From: Pseudomonadaceae bacterium
GTDB lineage: Bacteria > Pseudomonadota > Gammaproteobacteria > Pseudomonadales > Azotimanducaceae
DNA: 64,000 nt
Assembly (NCBI GenBank): GCA_024743175.1
Contig: JANSXA010000001.1
Span: forward strand, 124,001-188,000
Direction: 5' to 3'
Shown piece after piece: positions 29,465 through 38,498 of this stretch. How positions within the stretch are numbered: position 1 is the first letter of the stretch; every line of letters begins with the position of its first letter. The notes beneath the pieces are model-generated. The model searched no databases and was not told the origin of the DNA. It saw only the letters and a program-made list of their open reading frames with translations. The position numbers and the translations under genes were made by a program.

Positions 29465-30433
29465 ATGGACCTTTTTGCAACAGAACAGATCACTCAAGAG
29501 CCTGACCTGCAGGATATCCTGCAGGATAAAAAGAAGCAGGACACTAAAAAGCAGGACACTAAAAAGCAGGACATCAGAACCAGGCTCCTGCGCCACCCTA
29601 ACCTGTGGCGTGCAGGGCAGCTGGCAGAGCAGAATCAACAGCAGAAACCAGGTATCCCCAGCGGCTATAAACAGCTGGATGAGCACCTGCCTGGCAAGGG
29701 CTGGCCTGTCGCCGGGTTAATGGAGTTCATGCTGACCTCCGCAGGCGTTGGCGAATTGCGACTGCTAGTGCCAGCTTTGCAGCGGCTCAGTCAAAGTGAG
29801 GCGCGCTGGCTGACCTGGATCAACCCGCCCTTTATACCTTATGCCCCGGCTCTGCAGTCTGTTGGTATTGATACCCGCAAAATTTTGCTGATCCACCCAC
29901 GCACACACCTTGATGCGTTGTGGGCGTTGGAGCGTGCCTGTAAATCCGGGAGCTGCAGCATGGCGCTGGCCTGGCTGGATGAGAAAAAGCTGAAACTAAA
30001 AGATACCCAACGCCTGCAGGTTGCTGCCAAACAGGGCCAGACCTCAACCTGTCTGTTCAGGCCAAAAACAGCGCTGACACAGTCCAGTATGGCTGAATTG
30101 CGTCTGGCTCTGAATCCTCTGAAGCCTCTTAATCCTCTGAGGCCAGGCCAGGTATCCGTAGATATTTTAAAGCGACGCGGTGGCTGGCCGGTTAACAATG
30201 TGGTGTTGCCTGTTGCGCAAACAACCGAGACAGATTACCCGGAGTCGGCTGACGTACAGCATCACCTTGAGGTGTGGCGCGCATTCACCCGGCAAGGTGA
30301 CGCAAATGTTGATCAGGCGGGGGCTCAACAGACGACATCAGAACGGCTATTCAGTGCATCTTCTATGGCTGAGCCTGCGCCCGTTATTGAACCGTCACCT
30401 CTTATCAAACCGTTACCGGGTCCTACCCACTGA
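29465..30433 (+). CDS. imuA: ImuA, SOS mutasome RecA-like/SulA-like protein
   Basis: This accessory protein of the ImuA-ImuB-DnaE2 translesion system is a RecA/SulA-like fold thought to link the mutasome to RecA. The core (about residues 60-250) has the family pattern: GIPSGYKQLDEHLPGKGWPVAGLMEFM, then AGVGELRLLVPAL, and WINPPFIPYAPALQ. No intact Walker A is evident, as in relatives. The N terminus (residues about 14-38) is unusual: a palindromic 20-bp segment and then a 15-bp tandem repeat that encodes KKQDT repeats. Two LexA boxes precede it, and imuB starts 1 nt after its stop. Confidence 0.88.
   Translation: MDLFATEQITQEPDLQDILQDKKKQDTKKQDTKKQDIRTRLLRHPNLWRAGQLAEQNQQQKPGIPSGYKQLDEHLPGKGWPVAGLMEFMLTSAGVGELRLLVPALQRLSQSEARWLTWINPPFIPYAPALQSVGIDTRKILLIHPRTHLDALWALERACKSGSCSMALAWLDEKKLKLKDTQRLQVAAKQGQTSTCLFRPKTALTQSSMAELRLALNPLKPLNPLRPGQVSVDILKRRGGWPVNNVVLPVAQTTETDYPESADVQHHLEVWRAFTRQGDANVDQAGAQQTTSERLFSASSMAEPAPVIEPSPLIKPLPGPTH
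29526..29572 (+). repeat. 15-bp tandem repeat inside imuA
   Basis: Three near-identical copies of a unit like AAGCAGGACACTAAA encode KKQDT-KKQDT-KKQDI. Directly upstream, 29506-29525 is a perfect 20-bp palindrome, CCTGCAGGATATCCTGCAGG. In-frame 15-bp units can expand or contract without breaking imuA. Confidence 0.8.
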
Positions 30434-30434
30434 T

Positions 30435-31868
30435 ATGCTCTGGCTGGCGATACATTTCCCGCGTCTGCCGCTGGAAATTTTCAGCATCGCCTCGAGTGAG
30501 CCTGCCGTTGTGCTGGAGAACAACCGGGTGTTGTTACGTAATCAGGCGGCACAGGCCAGCGGTATTACCCCGGGCACTACCCTGGCAACGGCGCACAGTA
30601 TTACCCCCGGGCTTAAACACAAACACCGTGCGCCTGTTGCTGAGCTTAAGAAGTTAACTACTCTGGCAGATACACTTTATCGTTTCAGCAGCTATGTCAG
30701 CCTGCAGCCACCAGACTGCATATTGCTGGAAATAGGCGCCAGCCTGAAACTGTTCGGCAGTTCAATTCAGCTGGGTGAACAGGTTGTTGCGCTTTGCCAT
30801 GAGCTGGGTCATCAGGTTGTGGTGCGTGAGGCACAAACCCCCTGGGCGGCCATTGCCCTGGCCCGCTCCAGGCAGCAGGCGCTGGCGCAGGTCTCCCTGG
30901 CGGATGCGGGGCTGGAACTGGCTGGCATTAAAGCTGATGTTGTGGAGCGGTTTGCCAATATGGGTATTTATACCCTGGGCCCTTTACTGAAAATGTCTGC
31001 CAAATCTCTGGGTCGACGGTTCGGCAAGCCATTGCTGACTTATCTGGCGCAGTTAACGGGTGATCTGCCCGATCCGCGCGTAGCGACCTCCCCTGCTGCA
31101 ACGTTCAGCCAGGCCCTGCATCTGTTGGACCCTATTCGCGACAAAGACACGTTACACCAATACGCCTTCAGTCCTATGTCCAAACTGACACAGGCTTTAC
31201 AACACTGGCTGATCACACATCAACTGGGTTGTGAGGCTCTGGTCTGGGTATTTTCCAGCCATCAACAAGAGTGTATAGAGGTGCCGCTGCGTTTCACCAA
31301 TGGTAAACAGAATAGCCAGGAGCTGCTGAAGGTCAGTCAGTTAAAGCTGGATCAGGCGCAGTTGCCGCGTGAAGTGTTAACTGTGGCCTTGACTGCAAAG
31401 CGGGTGCAGCCCTGGCTGGGTGCGAGCCAGAGCCTGTTTAAAACCCTGTCTCCGGTAACCAGCAATAACAGCCATCTGGGTGCAATGGTGGACGAGTTAG
31501 TGGCGCGCCTGGGTGATCAGAGTGTACGTGGCATTCAAAGCCAACCCCAGCATCGCCCGGAAGCTGCCTGGACCACAGTGCCCGCGCACCAGCTGCTGAA
31601 AACCAGGCCCAAGGCTGCAAGCGCGCGACTGACAAACAACACTCCGGCGCAGTCAGGTCGACGGCCGCTGTGGTTGTTTGATCCACCTCGTTGTGTGTCG
31701 CCCGCTCAGTTGCAGATTCTGCATGGTCCGGAACGTATTGTTTCGCACTGGTGGCAAGGTGAGGCTGTCTGCCGCGACTATTATATTGCCCGACATCAAC
31801 AGGGTGCCCAGTGCTGGGTTTATGAAGATGTCTCGGCGCAATGGTATTTGCATGGCTACTTTGGATAA
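30435..31868 (+). CDS. imuB: ImuB, catalytically inactive Y-family polymerase homologue
   Basis: ImuB is a Y-family-like hub that binds the beta clamp and recruits DnaE2 during SOS mutagenesis. I place the start at ATG 30435 (MLWLAIHFPRLPLE, 477 aa), right after the imuA stop; the open frame extends farther upstream but overlaps imuA. The N-terminal site that in DinB carries the metal-binding acids reads LAIHFPRLPLE, so catalysis is absent, as in the family. The C-terminal domain has the typical RRPLWLFDPPR and HWWQGEAVCRDYYIA followed by WYLHGYFG. It overlaps dnaE2 by 17 bp. Confidence 0.92.
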   Translation: MLWLAIHFPRLPLEIFSIASSEPAVVLENNRVLLRNQAAQASGITPGTTLATAHSITPGLKHKHRAPVAELKKLTTLADTLYRFSSYVSLQPPDCILLEIGASLKLFGSSIQLGEQVVALCHELGHQVVVREAQTPWAAIALARSRQQALAQVSLADAGLELAGIKADVVERFANMGIYTLGPLLKMSAKSLGRRFGKPLLTYLAQLTGDLPDPRVATSPAATFSQALHLLDPIRDKDTLHQYAFSPMSKLTQALQHWLITHQLGCEALVWVFSSHQQECIEVPLRFTNGKQNSQELLKVSQLKLDQAQLPREVLTVALTAKRVQPWLGASQSLFKTLSPVTSNNSHLGAMVDELVARLGDQSVRGIQSQPQHRPEAAWTTVPAHQLLKTRPKAASARLTNNTPAQSGRRPLWLFDPPRCVSPAQLQILHGPERIVSHWWQGEAVCRDYYIARHQQGAQCWVYEDVSAQWYLHGYFG

Positions 31869-34800
31869 GTCTTTTAACAGCAGTGTTGAACTGCAGGCCT
31901 GTGCTTTTGCTGAGTTACACTGTTTGAGCAACTATTCGTTCCTGCGTGGTGCCTCGCATCCTGAAGAACTGGTGAAACAGGCAAAGATGCTGGGCTACAA
32001 AGCGCTTGCCCTGACAGACGAGTGTACCTACGCCGGCCTGGTCAAAGCGCACATTGCGGCTAAAGACCTGGGTATAAAACTTATTATCGGTTCTGAATTT
32101 GAAATAAATCTGCCGCCATCCGATGACAATGCGGAAGCACTTGGCGCTAAAGTTGTGTTGTTAGCACCCGATCGTGCAACGTATGGGCAGTTATCAGCGC
32201 TGATATCCAAGCTCAGGCGGCGTGCCAATAAAGGTGAATACGCGGCGACCTTAGATGACTTTCGCTGGGGTATGAAAGGTTGTCTGGCGTTGTGGATATT
32301 GCCGGTTGATCAGATCGGCAGACAAATGTTTATCGGTGAAACTTTAAAAACAGTGTTCCCCGAGTTGTGGATTGCACTCGAACTGTTCAGAGATGGCCAT
32401 GATCTCGATAAAACCGCCCATGCTCTGACCTTATCCATGCGTTTGAACCTGCCGATTGTTGCGGCCAATGATGTACATACCCATCAGCCTGAGCGTCAGC
32501 CATTACAGGATCTGCTCACTGCCGTGCGCTTAAAGACTCAGGTCAGTGAAGTGGGTCTGCAGGGTTTCGCAAATGCCGAGCGCACCCTGCGCAGTGTGGC
32601 TGACCTGCAGCAGCTCTATGCGCCGGAGATGCTGGCTGAAACCATGGTGATTGCCAACCGCTGCCAGTTTTCCATGGATGAGTTGCGCTATGAATATCCG
32701 GAAGATCTGGTACCCCCTCATCTGACCCCACATGCGTATCTGCGTCAGCTGACAATGGCCGGCGCCCGCGAGCGCTGGCCGGCAGGTATACCCCCGGATA
32801 TGCATCAGTTGCTGGATAAAGAGCTGGGGTTAATTGCTGAATTGAACTACGAACACTACTTCCTCACCGTGCAGGACATTGTGCAGTTTGCCCGCAGCCA
32901 GAATATTCTGTGTCAGGGGCGCGGCTCTGCGGCTAACTCCGCGGTGTGTTATTGCCTGCATGTGACGGAAGTGGACCCGGATCGCATGCACTTATTGTTT
33001 GAGCGTTTTGTGTCTAAAGAACGTAACGAGCCGCCGGATATAGACGTTGATTTTGAGCATGAGCGGCGCGAAGAAGTGATTCAGTACATCTACAAACGCT
33101 ATGGTCGGGATCGTGCGGCCCTTGCCGCGACGCTGGTCTGTTACCGTCCACGCAGCGCGATTCGTGATGTCGGCAAAGCTTTGGGTTTAAGTGCAGATGT
33201 GACCGATCTGCTGGCTAAATCCATGGCCTGGTGGGATAAAAAAGAGGAGATTCCGGCGCGCCTGCGTGCTGCAGGCCTGGATCCTGAAAGCCTGGTTGCT
33301 GAGCAGTTCTTATATTTTGTCAATGAGATCCTGGGTTTTCCCAGGCACCTGTCTCAACACGTGGGCGGTTTTGTTATCTCCAGAGGTCCGCTGGCGCAGC
33401 TGGTACCGGTAGAAAATGCCTCAATGCCTGAGCGTACCGTTATTCAATGGGACAAAGACGATCTTGAAGCGCTGGGGCTGCTCAAAATTGATGTGCTGGC
33501 ACTGGGTATGTTAACTGCGATACGTAAATCGCTGCAGGTGCTTAATGCCTACAACGGTACGTCTCTGACTGTCGAGCAAATCCCCGCAGAAGACCCGCAA
33601 ACCTATGCCATGCTGCAGGCTGGCGATAGTGTCGGGGTTTTTCAGGTCGAATCGCGTGCGCAGATGGCCATGCTGCCACGGCTCAAACCGCAACATTTCT
33701 ACGACCTGGTGATTGAGGTTGCCATTGTGCGCCCGGGGCCGATACAGGGCGATATGGTCCACCCCTACCTGCGCCGTCGCCAGGGTCTTGAGCCGATACA
33801 TTACCCCAGCGAAGCGGTGCGTCAGGTGCTTGAGCGTACGCTGGGCATACCTATATTTCAGGAGCAGGTGATTGAGCTTGCTATGGTGGCCGCAGGGTTC
33901 AGCGCCGGAGAGGCGGACCAGCTGCGGCGTGCCATGGCGGCCTGGAAAAAGCGCGGTGGATTGGAAGTGTTTGAGCAAAAGCTGGTAGATGGCATGTTGG
34001 CGCGAGGACATGACAAGACCTTTGCGCAGCGCGTATTCAAGCAGATCAAAGGTTTTGGCGATTATGGTTTCCCGGAATCTCATGCGGCCAGTTTTGCACT
34101 ACTGGTATACGTTTCCTCCTGGCTTAAGTGTCATGAACCGGCGGCCTTTTACTGTGGTTTGCTCAACAGTCTGCCCATGGGGTTTTATTCTCCTGCGCAG
34201 CTTATCCAGGACGCTCAGCGGCACAATATTGAAGTGCGTGAGATTGACGTCTGCATCAGTCAGTGGGCACATACGCTGGAGCCCCTGGATGCCAGCTTGC
34301 GCGCGCCGGCTGCTTTGCGGCTGGGTTTACGCATGGTTAAAGGGCTTAATGAAGAAACTGCACAGCGGATCAGTCAGGCTCGCCAGCAGCAGCCGTTTGC
34401 TGATGCAGCAGACCTTGCGCGCCGGGCTGGATTAAATGATCAGACCATGCGCTTTCTGGCTCGCGCCGGAGCACTCAAACAAATCAGCGGTCACCGTCAT
34501 CAAGCCCATTGGCAGGTTGCGGGCATACATCCCCCGCTGCCCCTGGAGACTGCAAACGTGGTGTGTGATGCGCCGGATACCGAGCAGGAGGAAATGCCTG
34601 TACCCAGTGTTAAAGAAGACCTGCTTGATGATTATCGTTATACCGGTTTAACTCTGGGGCCCCACCCGATGCAGGTGCTGCGCTCTCAGGCGTCTTTGAA
34701 AGCGTATCGCACCGCAGAAGAACTGTTGGGTTATCGGCAGGGTCAGATGATACGTATCGCCGGCCTGGTTACCGGTCGACAGCGACCGGGTACGGCAACC

Positions 34801-35061
34801 GGGGTGGTTTTCTTAACTCTGGAAGACGAAACCGGGAACATCAACGTAGTGATCTGGTCTTCTGTGTTGCAACGTTATCGAGCAGCTTTACTGCAGGGGC
34901 AGTTGCTGAAGATCAAAGGTGTGGTGGAGCGCGAAGGTACGGTTATTCACGTTGTCGCCGGACATGTTGAAGATGCAACAGAAATGCTTACTGACATGTC
35001 ACTACACGAGGCATCTTCTCAGGAACAATCTTTTCCCTTTAAATCAAGAGACTTTCACTAG
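31852..35061 (+). CDS. dnaE2: Error-prone DNA polymerase DnaE2
   Basis: This C-family polymerase (ImuC) performs error-prone bypass in the SOS mutasome. I chose ATG 31852 (MATLDKSF, 1069 aa), overlapping imuB by 17 bp; this matches the family length. The N-terminal PHP domain begins AELHCLSNYSFLRGASHPEEL. The palm has the metal-binding PDIDVDFEHERREEVI and CQGRGSAANS motifs. GDYGFPESHAASFALLVY and a C-terminal OB domain (IRIAGLVTGRQRPGTATGVVFLTLEDETGNINVV) follow. It is the last gene of the LexA-controlled operon and is convergent with the ATPase gene at 35078. Confidence 0.96.
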   Translation: MATLDKSFNSSVELQACAFAELHCLSNYSFLRGASHPEELVKQAKMLGYKALALTDECTYAGLVKAHIAAKDLGIKLIIGSEFEINLPPSDDNAEALGAKVVLLAPDRATYGQLSALISKLRRRANKGEYAATLDDFRWGMKGCLALWILPVDQIGRQMFIGETLKTVFPELWIALELFRDGHDLDKTAHALTLSMRLNLPIVAANDVHTHQPERQPLQDLLTAVRLKTQVSEVGLQGFANAERTLRSVADLQQLYAPEMLAETMVIANRCQFSMDELRYEYPEDLVPPHLTPHAYLRQLTMAGARERWPAGIPPDMHQLLDKELGLIAELNYEHYFLTVQDIVQFARSQNILCQGRGSAANSAVCYCLHVTEVDPDRMHLLFERFVSKERNEPPDIDVDFEHERREEVIQYIYKRYGRDRAALAATLVCYRPRSAIRDVGKALGLSADVTDLLAKSMAWWDKKEEIPARLRAAGLDPESLVAEQFLYFVNEILGFPRHLSQHVGGFVISRGPLAQLVPVENASMPERTVIQWDKDDLEALGLLKIDVLALGMLTAIRKSLQVLNAYNGTSLTVEQIPAEDPQTYAMLQAGDSVGVFQVESRAQMAMLPRLKPQHFYDLVIEVAIVRPGPIQGDMVHPYLRRRQGLEPIHYPSEAVRQVLERTLGIPIFQEQVIELAMVAAGFSAGEADQLRRAMAAWKKRGGLEVFEQKLVDGMLARGHDKTFAQRVFKQIKGFGDYGFPESHAASFALLVYVSSWLKCHEPAAFYCGLLNSLPMGFYSPAQLIQDAQRHNIEVREIDVCISQWAHTLEPLDASLRAPAALRLGLRMVKGLNEETAQRISQARQQQPFADAADLARRAGLNDQTMRFLARAGALKQISGHRHQAHWQVAGIHPPLPLETANVVCDAPDTEQEEMPVPSVKEDLLDDYRYTGLTLGPHPMQVLRSQASLKAYRTAEELLGYRQGQMIRIAGLVTGRQRPGTATGVVFLTLEDETGNINVVIWSSVLQRYRAALLQGQLLKIKGVVEREGTVIHVVAGHVEDATEMLTDMSLHEASSQEQSFPFKSRDFH

Positions 35062-35077
35062 GGCATCTCTCTGGCTT

Positions 35078-36190
35078 TTAAGCGCTTTTTTTGCTGTCGC
35101 CTGTGTCAACGCCATTCTGGCTGCGCACTTCATGTAAGACGTCTTCCAGCATCAGACGGATAAAACCCAGTTCTTCCCGCAGATCTGCAATTTCCGGCTT
35201 GATGTTATGCCCAAGGCTATCAACGGCACGCTCCAGAGCGGCCAGTCTGTTCTGCACATTGGCTTTGTCAAACATGGTGCGCGCCATGGTTTCCAGAGGC
35301 GCCTGGGGCGTATCAAACACTTCCGCTGCAGCAGGTTTGGCGCTTTCCGCCGCGACTACAGGCTCGGGTGTGCCGCCCCAGAATTCTGAGCCTATTTCAT
35401 TGCTGACGTTTTCAACGACGTGTTTGTCGATGTTGTCGATATCTTCCAGATAAGCAAACAGCAACAGGCGATCACAGACGTTGTTGATACGTCGTGGAAC
35501 ACCTTCGCAGAATGCGTAAATCGCCGCAAAGGCATCATCGTCAAAAGCTGGATGTCCCTGCCAACCGGCAACACTCAGGCGGTGAGTGATGTAGGTTTTT
35601 GTATCTTCTTCGGTGAGTGGATTGAGATGATAAGTCGCGATAATGCGCTGGCGCAGTTGCTCAAAACCTTCAGAAAGCAGTGTGGTACGGAATTCCTGCT
35701 GTCCCAGGAGAAAAATCTGCACCAGCGGTTTGCCGTCAAATTGGAAATTAGACAGCATGCGTAACTCTTCCACAGACTCTGAGGGCAGGTTCTGGGCTTC
35801 ATCCACAATCAGCAGAATACGTCGCTGGGCTTTCGCCTGTTGTAGAAAATTGTGTTCCAGATCTCGCAGTAAGCCGGCTTTATTCCCCTGCCCCGTTGGC
35901 ACACCAAAACTGTGCGCCACCATTTGCAGCAGATCGTCTTCTTTCAGATTGGAAGTCACAATGGTGGCGACAGAAAGATCTGCGTCATCAAGGTCAGCCA
36001 GCAGTGCCTGTACCAGGGTGGTTTTTCCGGTGCCGACATTTCCCGTGATGACAATAAACCCGTCACCCTGGTTTAAGCCGTACTGTAAAAACGACAGCGC
36101 TCGCTTGTGTTCAACACTGGGGAAGAAAAACCGTGCATCCGGGCTCAGCTGAAACGGTTTTCGGCTGAGCTGAAAATGTTCTTCATACAT
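35078..36190 (-). CDS. ExeA-like AAA ATPase of XrtA/PEP-CTERM exopolysaccharide loci
   Basis: This is a 370-residue P-loop ATPase. I chose ATG 36190 (MYEEHFQLSRKPFQLSPD), the standard N terminus of this family; a longer frame runs back into the upstream kinase gene. Walker A is GNVGTGKTT and Walker B is ILLIVDEAQNL, with a sensor region PLTEEDTKTYI. The pattern matches the secretion/exopolysaccharide ATPase found beside XrtA-type exosortase loci. The C-terminal part (about 270-370) is Ala/Glu-rich with a likely coiled coil. It follows the tyrosine-kinase gene after 5 bp. No exosortase gene lies in this window. Confidence 0.85.
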   Translation of the reverse strand: MYEEHFQLSRKPFQLSPDARFFFPSVEHKRALSFLQYGLNQGDGFIVITGNVGTGKTTLVQALLADLDDADLSVATIVTSNLKEDDLLQMVAHSFGVPTGQGNKAGLLRDLEHNFLQQAKAQRRILLIVDEAQNLPSESVEELRMLSNFQFDGKPLVQIFLLGQQEFRTTLLSEGFEQLRQRIIATYHLNPLTEEDTKTYITHRLSVAGWQGHPAFDDDAFAAIYAFCEGVPRRINNVCDRLLLFAYLEDIDNIDKHVVENVSNEIGSEFWGGTPEPVVAAESAKPAAAEVFDTPQAPLETMARTMFDKANVQNRLAALERAVDSLGHNIKPEIADLREELGFIRLMLEDVLHEVRSQNGVDTGDSKKSA

Positions 36191-36195
36191 CGGCT

Positions 36196-37119
36196 TTACT
36201 CGCTGCTTTTCGCATGTTGACCGTATCCATACCCGTATCCATAACCATATCCAGCGCTGTTCGAACCCGTGGCTTTGTTGAGCAATGAACTGACCAGCTG
36301 GCAACCCTCCAGTTGCGCAGCCGCTTGCTCAACGGCTGATTGAGGTGTTTTGTTGGCTTCGACAACCAGAACCACCTGCCCCATCCGGCGTGCCAGTACT
36401 GCAGCTTCCGTAGTGGCGATCAGTGGCGGGCCATCAACAATTAAAATCCTGTTGCTGTCAAAACTGGCGAGACCTGATAGCAGTGTGTCCATTAACTTAC
36501 TGGCATACAGTTCGTCCAGATTGTCGACCATGGCGCCGCAGGGCATGACCTGCAGTCGATCAACGTTGGTGTCGATGATGCTGCTTTCGGCATACGGTTT
36601 GCCCGTGGTCAGCAGATCCACCAGTCCGGGCTGGTCGGCAATACCCATCCAGCGGCTGAGATCCTGTTTTGCGGCATCGCCGTCAATCAGAAGCACACTT
36701 TTGTCCAGTTCGGCAGCCAGGCTCAGTGCCAGATTCAGCGAAACAAATGTCTTACCTTCCCCCGGCATGGCGCTGGTGATAAAAATCACGTTGGTTGGCA
36801 GAGGCAGGTCGGCGGCAATTTTTGGTTGCTGATTTAACAGCAATGGTCGTTTGATACGACGAAATTCCTGCGACTGCTGGGGGTTATTGTGGCCAGGGAC
36901 AAGAAAACCGTTTTCCGCCAGCATCTCGAAATCGAGCTCACAGGTCTGGTGGAGAATTGTAGTTGTGCTGCTTTCTTCGGCAATTTTGTTGTCTATTCCG
37001 CTGACATTCACCGCAACGTCGGCAGCTCGAGTGTCAACTTTCTCGACCACGCTTTCCGAGGGCTGAACAATCTTCTTTTTGGAGACGAGTTTGGCGGCCG
37101 CCTTCTCTATCGTACTCAT
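36196..37119 (-). CDS. Cytoplasmic tyrosine autokinase (CpsD/CapB type, XrtA-associated)
   Basis: This BY-kinase of 307 residues controls exopolysaccharide chain export. Walker A (SAMPGEGKTFVSLNLA, about residue 118), Walker A' (VLLIDGDAAKQDLSRW) and Walker B (RILIVDGPPLIA) are all present. The C terminus is a Tyr cluster, five GY repeats from a 6-bp tandem repeat, where autophosphorylation occurs in relatives. There is no transmembrane activator domain, so it needs a separate Wzc-N/chain-length protein that is not in this window. It forms a two-gene operon with the ATPase downstream. Confidence 0.9.
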   Translation of the reverse strand: MSTIEKAAAKLVSKKKIVQPSESVVEKVDTRAADVAVNVSGIDNKIAEESSTTTILHQTCELDFEMLAENGFLVPGHNNPQQSQEFRRIKRPLLLNQQPKIAADLPLPTNVIFITSAMPGEGKTFVSLNLALSLAAELDKSVLLIDGDAAKQDLSRWMGIADQPGLVDLLTTGKPYAESSIIDTNVDRLQVMPCGAMVDNLDELYASKLMDTLLSGLASFDSNRILIVDGPPLIATTEAAVLARRMGQVVLVVEANKTPQSAVEQAAAQLEGCQLVSSLLNKATGSNSAGYGYGYGYGYGQHAKSSE

Positions 37120-37321
37120 CTATGCCTCGGAACTGCTAATGTTTAAACGCAATCGTCATGATAGCGATGTTGGACACTCGATACTGTAATTTGATGTAAA
37201 TAGTGTAACAGGTAGCGCAGTTTTAGTGTCTATACAGCGCAGTAGTTACCGTCCTGAGGCATAATCAGGCTTGAGCGCTCAGCGGATAACACTTTTGTTT
37301 CAAATTTCAGTACCTGATTGT
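37120..37321. other. Intergenic region upstream of kinase operon
   Basis: This is noncoding DNA between the minus-strand kinase gene and the dehydrogenase remnant. It must hold the kinase promoter, but I see no clear -35/-10 pair and no other gene. Confidence 0.4.
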
Positions 37322-37440
37322 CAAATTGGCATCATCGGGCCCGGCTATGTCGACCTGACCGGTGAAGTGTCCCGCGAAGATTTCACCTGTACAAAACATC
37401 TGAGCCTGCGCAGCGATCCTGGCATCAAACACCTGAGGCC
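37322..37440 (+). pseudogene. Remnant of a nucleotide-sugar dehydrogenase gene (TviB/WbpA-like)
   Basis: The plus-strand frame here reads QIGIIGPGYVDL, close to the NAD-binding start IAIIGLGYVGL of UDP-GlcNAc/UDP-ManNAc-type dehydrogenases. It then jumps to TGEVSREDFTCTKHLSLRSD, which resembles a stretch about 35 residues farther on in those proteins (EVS-x2-E-x5-HLS-x2-SD). The pieces lie in one frame with the intervening codons missing, and the rest of the ~420-residue gene is absent. The remnant sits directly in front of the epimerase gene, the usual neighbour of such dehydrogenases. The identification rests on remembered family patterns. Confidence 0.55.
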
Positions 37441-37464
37441 GGAAGATAGCCTTGAGGGACGATT

Positions 37465-38475
37465 ATGATGCGCATTGTCATTACCGGCGCAGCGGGCTTC
37501 ATTGGTTCTGCAACCGCCCATCGGTTGTTGGACCGGGGTGATGAAGTTATTGGCATCGACAGTCTTAATGATTACTACGACGTCAATCTGAAGAAAGCAC
37601 GCCTTGCGCGTCTGCAGGACAAACCCGGTTTCAGTTTTCACAAGATTGATATTGCAGATGCACCGGCTTTGAAAAAAGTTTATCAATCTGCTGCTCCCCA
37701 GCGCGTTATACATCTGGCTGCTCAGGCAGGTGTTCGCTACAGTCTTGAGAACCCTCAGGCCTACATTGATGCCAACATCACGGGGTTCCTCAATGTGCTT
37801 GAAGCGGTGCGGCATTTTGGTTGTGAACATCTTGTTTTTGCATCCACATCCTCAGTGTACGGGTCTCATACCAATATGCCCTTCTCTGTTCATGAGGGCG
37901 TAGACCATCCGGTCTCGCTGTATGCGGCAACTAAGAAAAGCAACGAGCTGATGGCGCACACCTACGCTCATCTGTTCAATATGCCGGTCACAGGTCTGCG
38001 CTTTTTCACGGTTTACGGACCCTGGGGCCGACCGGACATGGCGTTGTTCCTGTTTACTAAGAATATTCTTGCCGGTGAACCTATCGATGTTTTCAATCAG
38101 GGTAACCACACCAGAGACTTTACATATATTGACGATATAGTTGAGGGGGTTGTTCGGGCGTGTGACCGTGTCGCGCAGGCTGATGAAAGCTGGAATCCAT
38201 CAGCGCCGGACCCGGCCTCATCTAAAGCGCCTTATCGCCTGTATAACATTGGTAGTAATAATCCCGTAAATCTTTCGCACTATATAGAAGTGTTGGAGCA
38301 GACATTAGGCATTCAGGCAAAACGCAATCTGTTACCTCTGCAGCCAGGTGATGTGCCGGATACGGCGGCTGATGTGAGTGATCTGGTTGCTGACATGGGT
38401 TACCACCCACAAACTCAAATAGAGACAGGCATTGCAAATTTTGTCGCCTGGTATCGTTCTTATTACAAAGTATAG
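37465..38475 (+). CDS. NAD-dependent epimerase, UDP-glucuronate 4-epimerase-like
   Basis: This short-chain epimerase of 336 residues has an N-terminal Rossmann motif [15 protein letters not shown]. It carries [45 protein letters not shown] and catalytic Tyr/Lys in YAATKKSNE. Then comes [22 protein letters not shown], a pattern typical of UDP-glucuronate 4-epimerases (UDP-galacturonate synthesis). The Ugd product made from 25606-26940 could be its substrate. Two tandem ATGs (37465 and 37468) are possible starts. A dehydrogenase remnant lies upstream and galE follows 23 bp downstream. Confidence 0.88.
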   Translation: MMRIVITGAAGFIGSATAHRLLDRGDEVIGIDSLNDYYDVNLKKARLARLQDKPGFSFHKIDIADAPALKKVYQSAAPQRVIHLAAQAGVRYSLENPQAYIDANITGFLNVLEAVRHFGCEHLVFASTSSVYGSHTNMPFSVHEGVDHPVSLYAATKKSNELMAHTYAHLFNMPVTGLRFFTVYGPWGRPDMALFLFTKNILAGEPIDVFNQGNHTRDFTYIDDIVEGVVRACDRVAQADESWNPSAPDPASSKAPYRLYNIGSNNPVNLSHYIEVLEQTLGIQAKRNLLPLQPGDVPDTAADVSDLVADMGYHPQTQIETGIANFVAWYRSYYKV

Positions 38476-38498
38476 AGTTACAAGGTATAGAGGCCTGT

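Noticed and set aside
30180-30434. N-terminal extension of the ImuB reading frame
   Set aside because: The first 85 codons overlap imuA; homologues begin at the MLWLAIHFPR position, at ATG 30435.
31678-31851. N-terminal extension of the DnaE2 reading frame
   Set aside because: The first 58 codons overlap imuB and do not match the family; ATG 31852 gives the expected PHP-domain start.
36191-36304. N-terminal extension of the AAA ATPase frame
   Set aside because: It overlaps the kinase Tyr-rich tail; relatives start MYEEHF at 36190.
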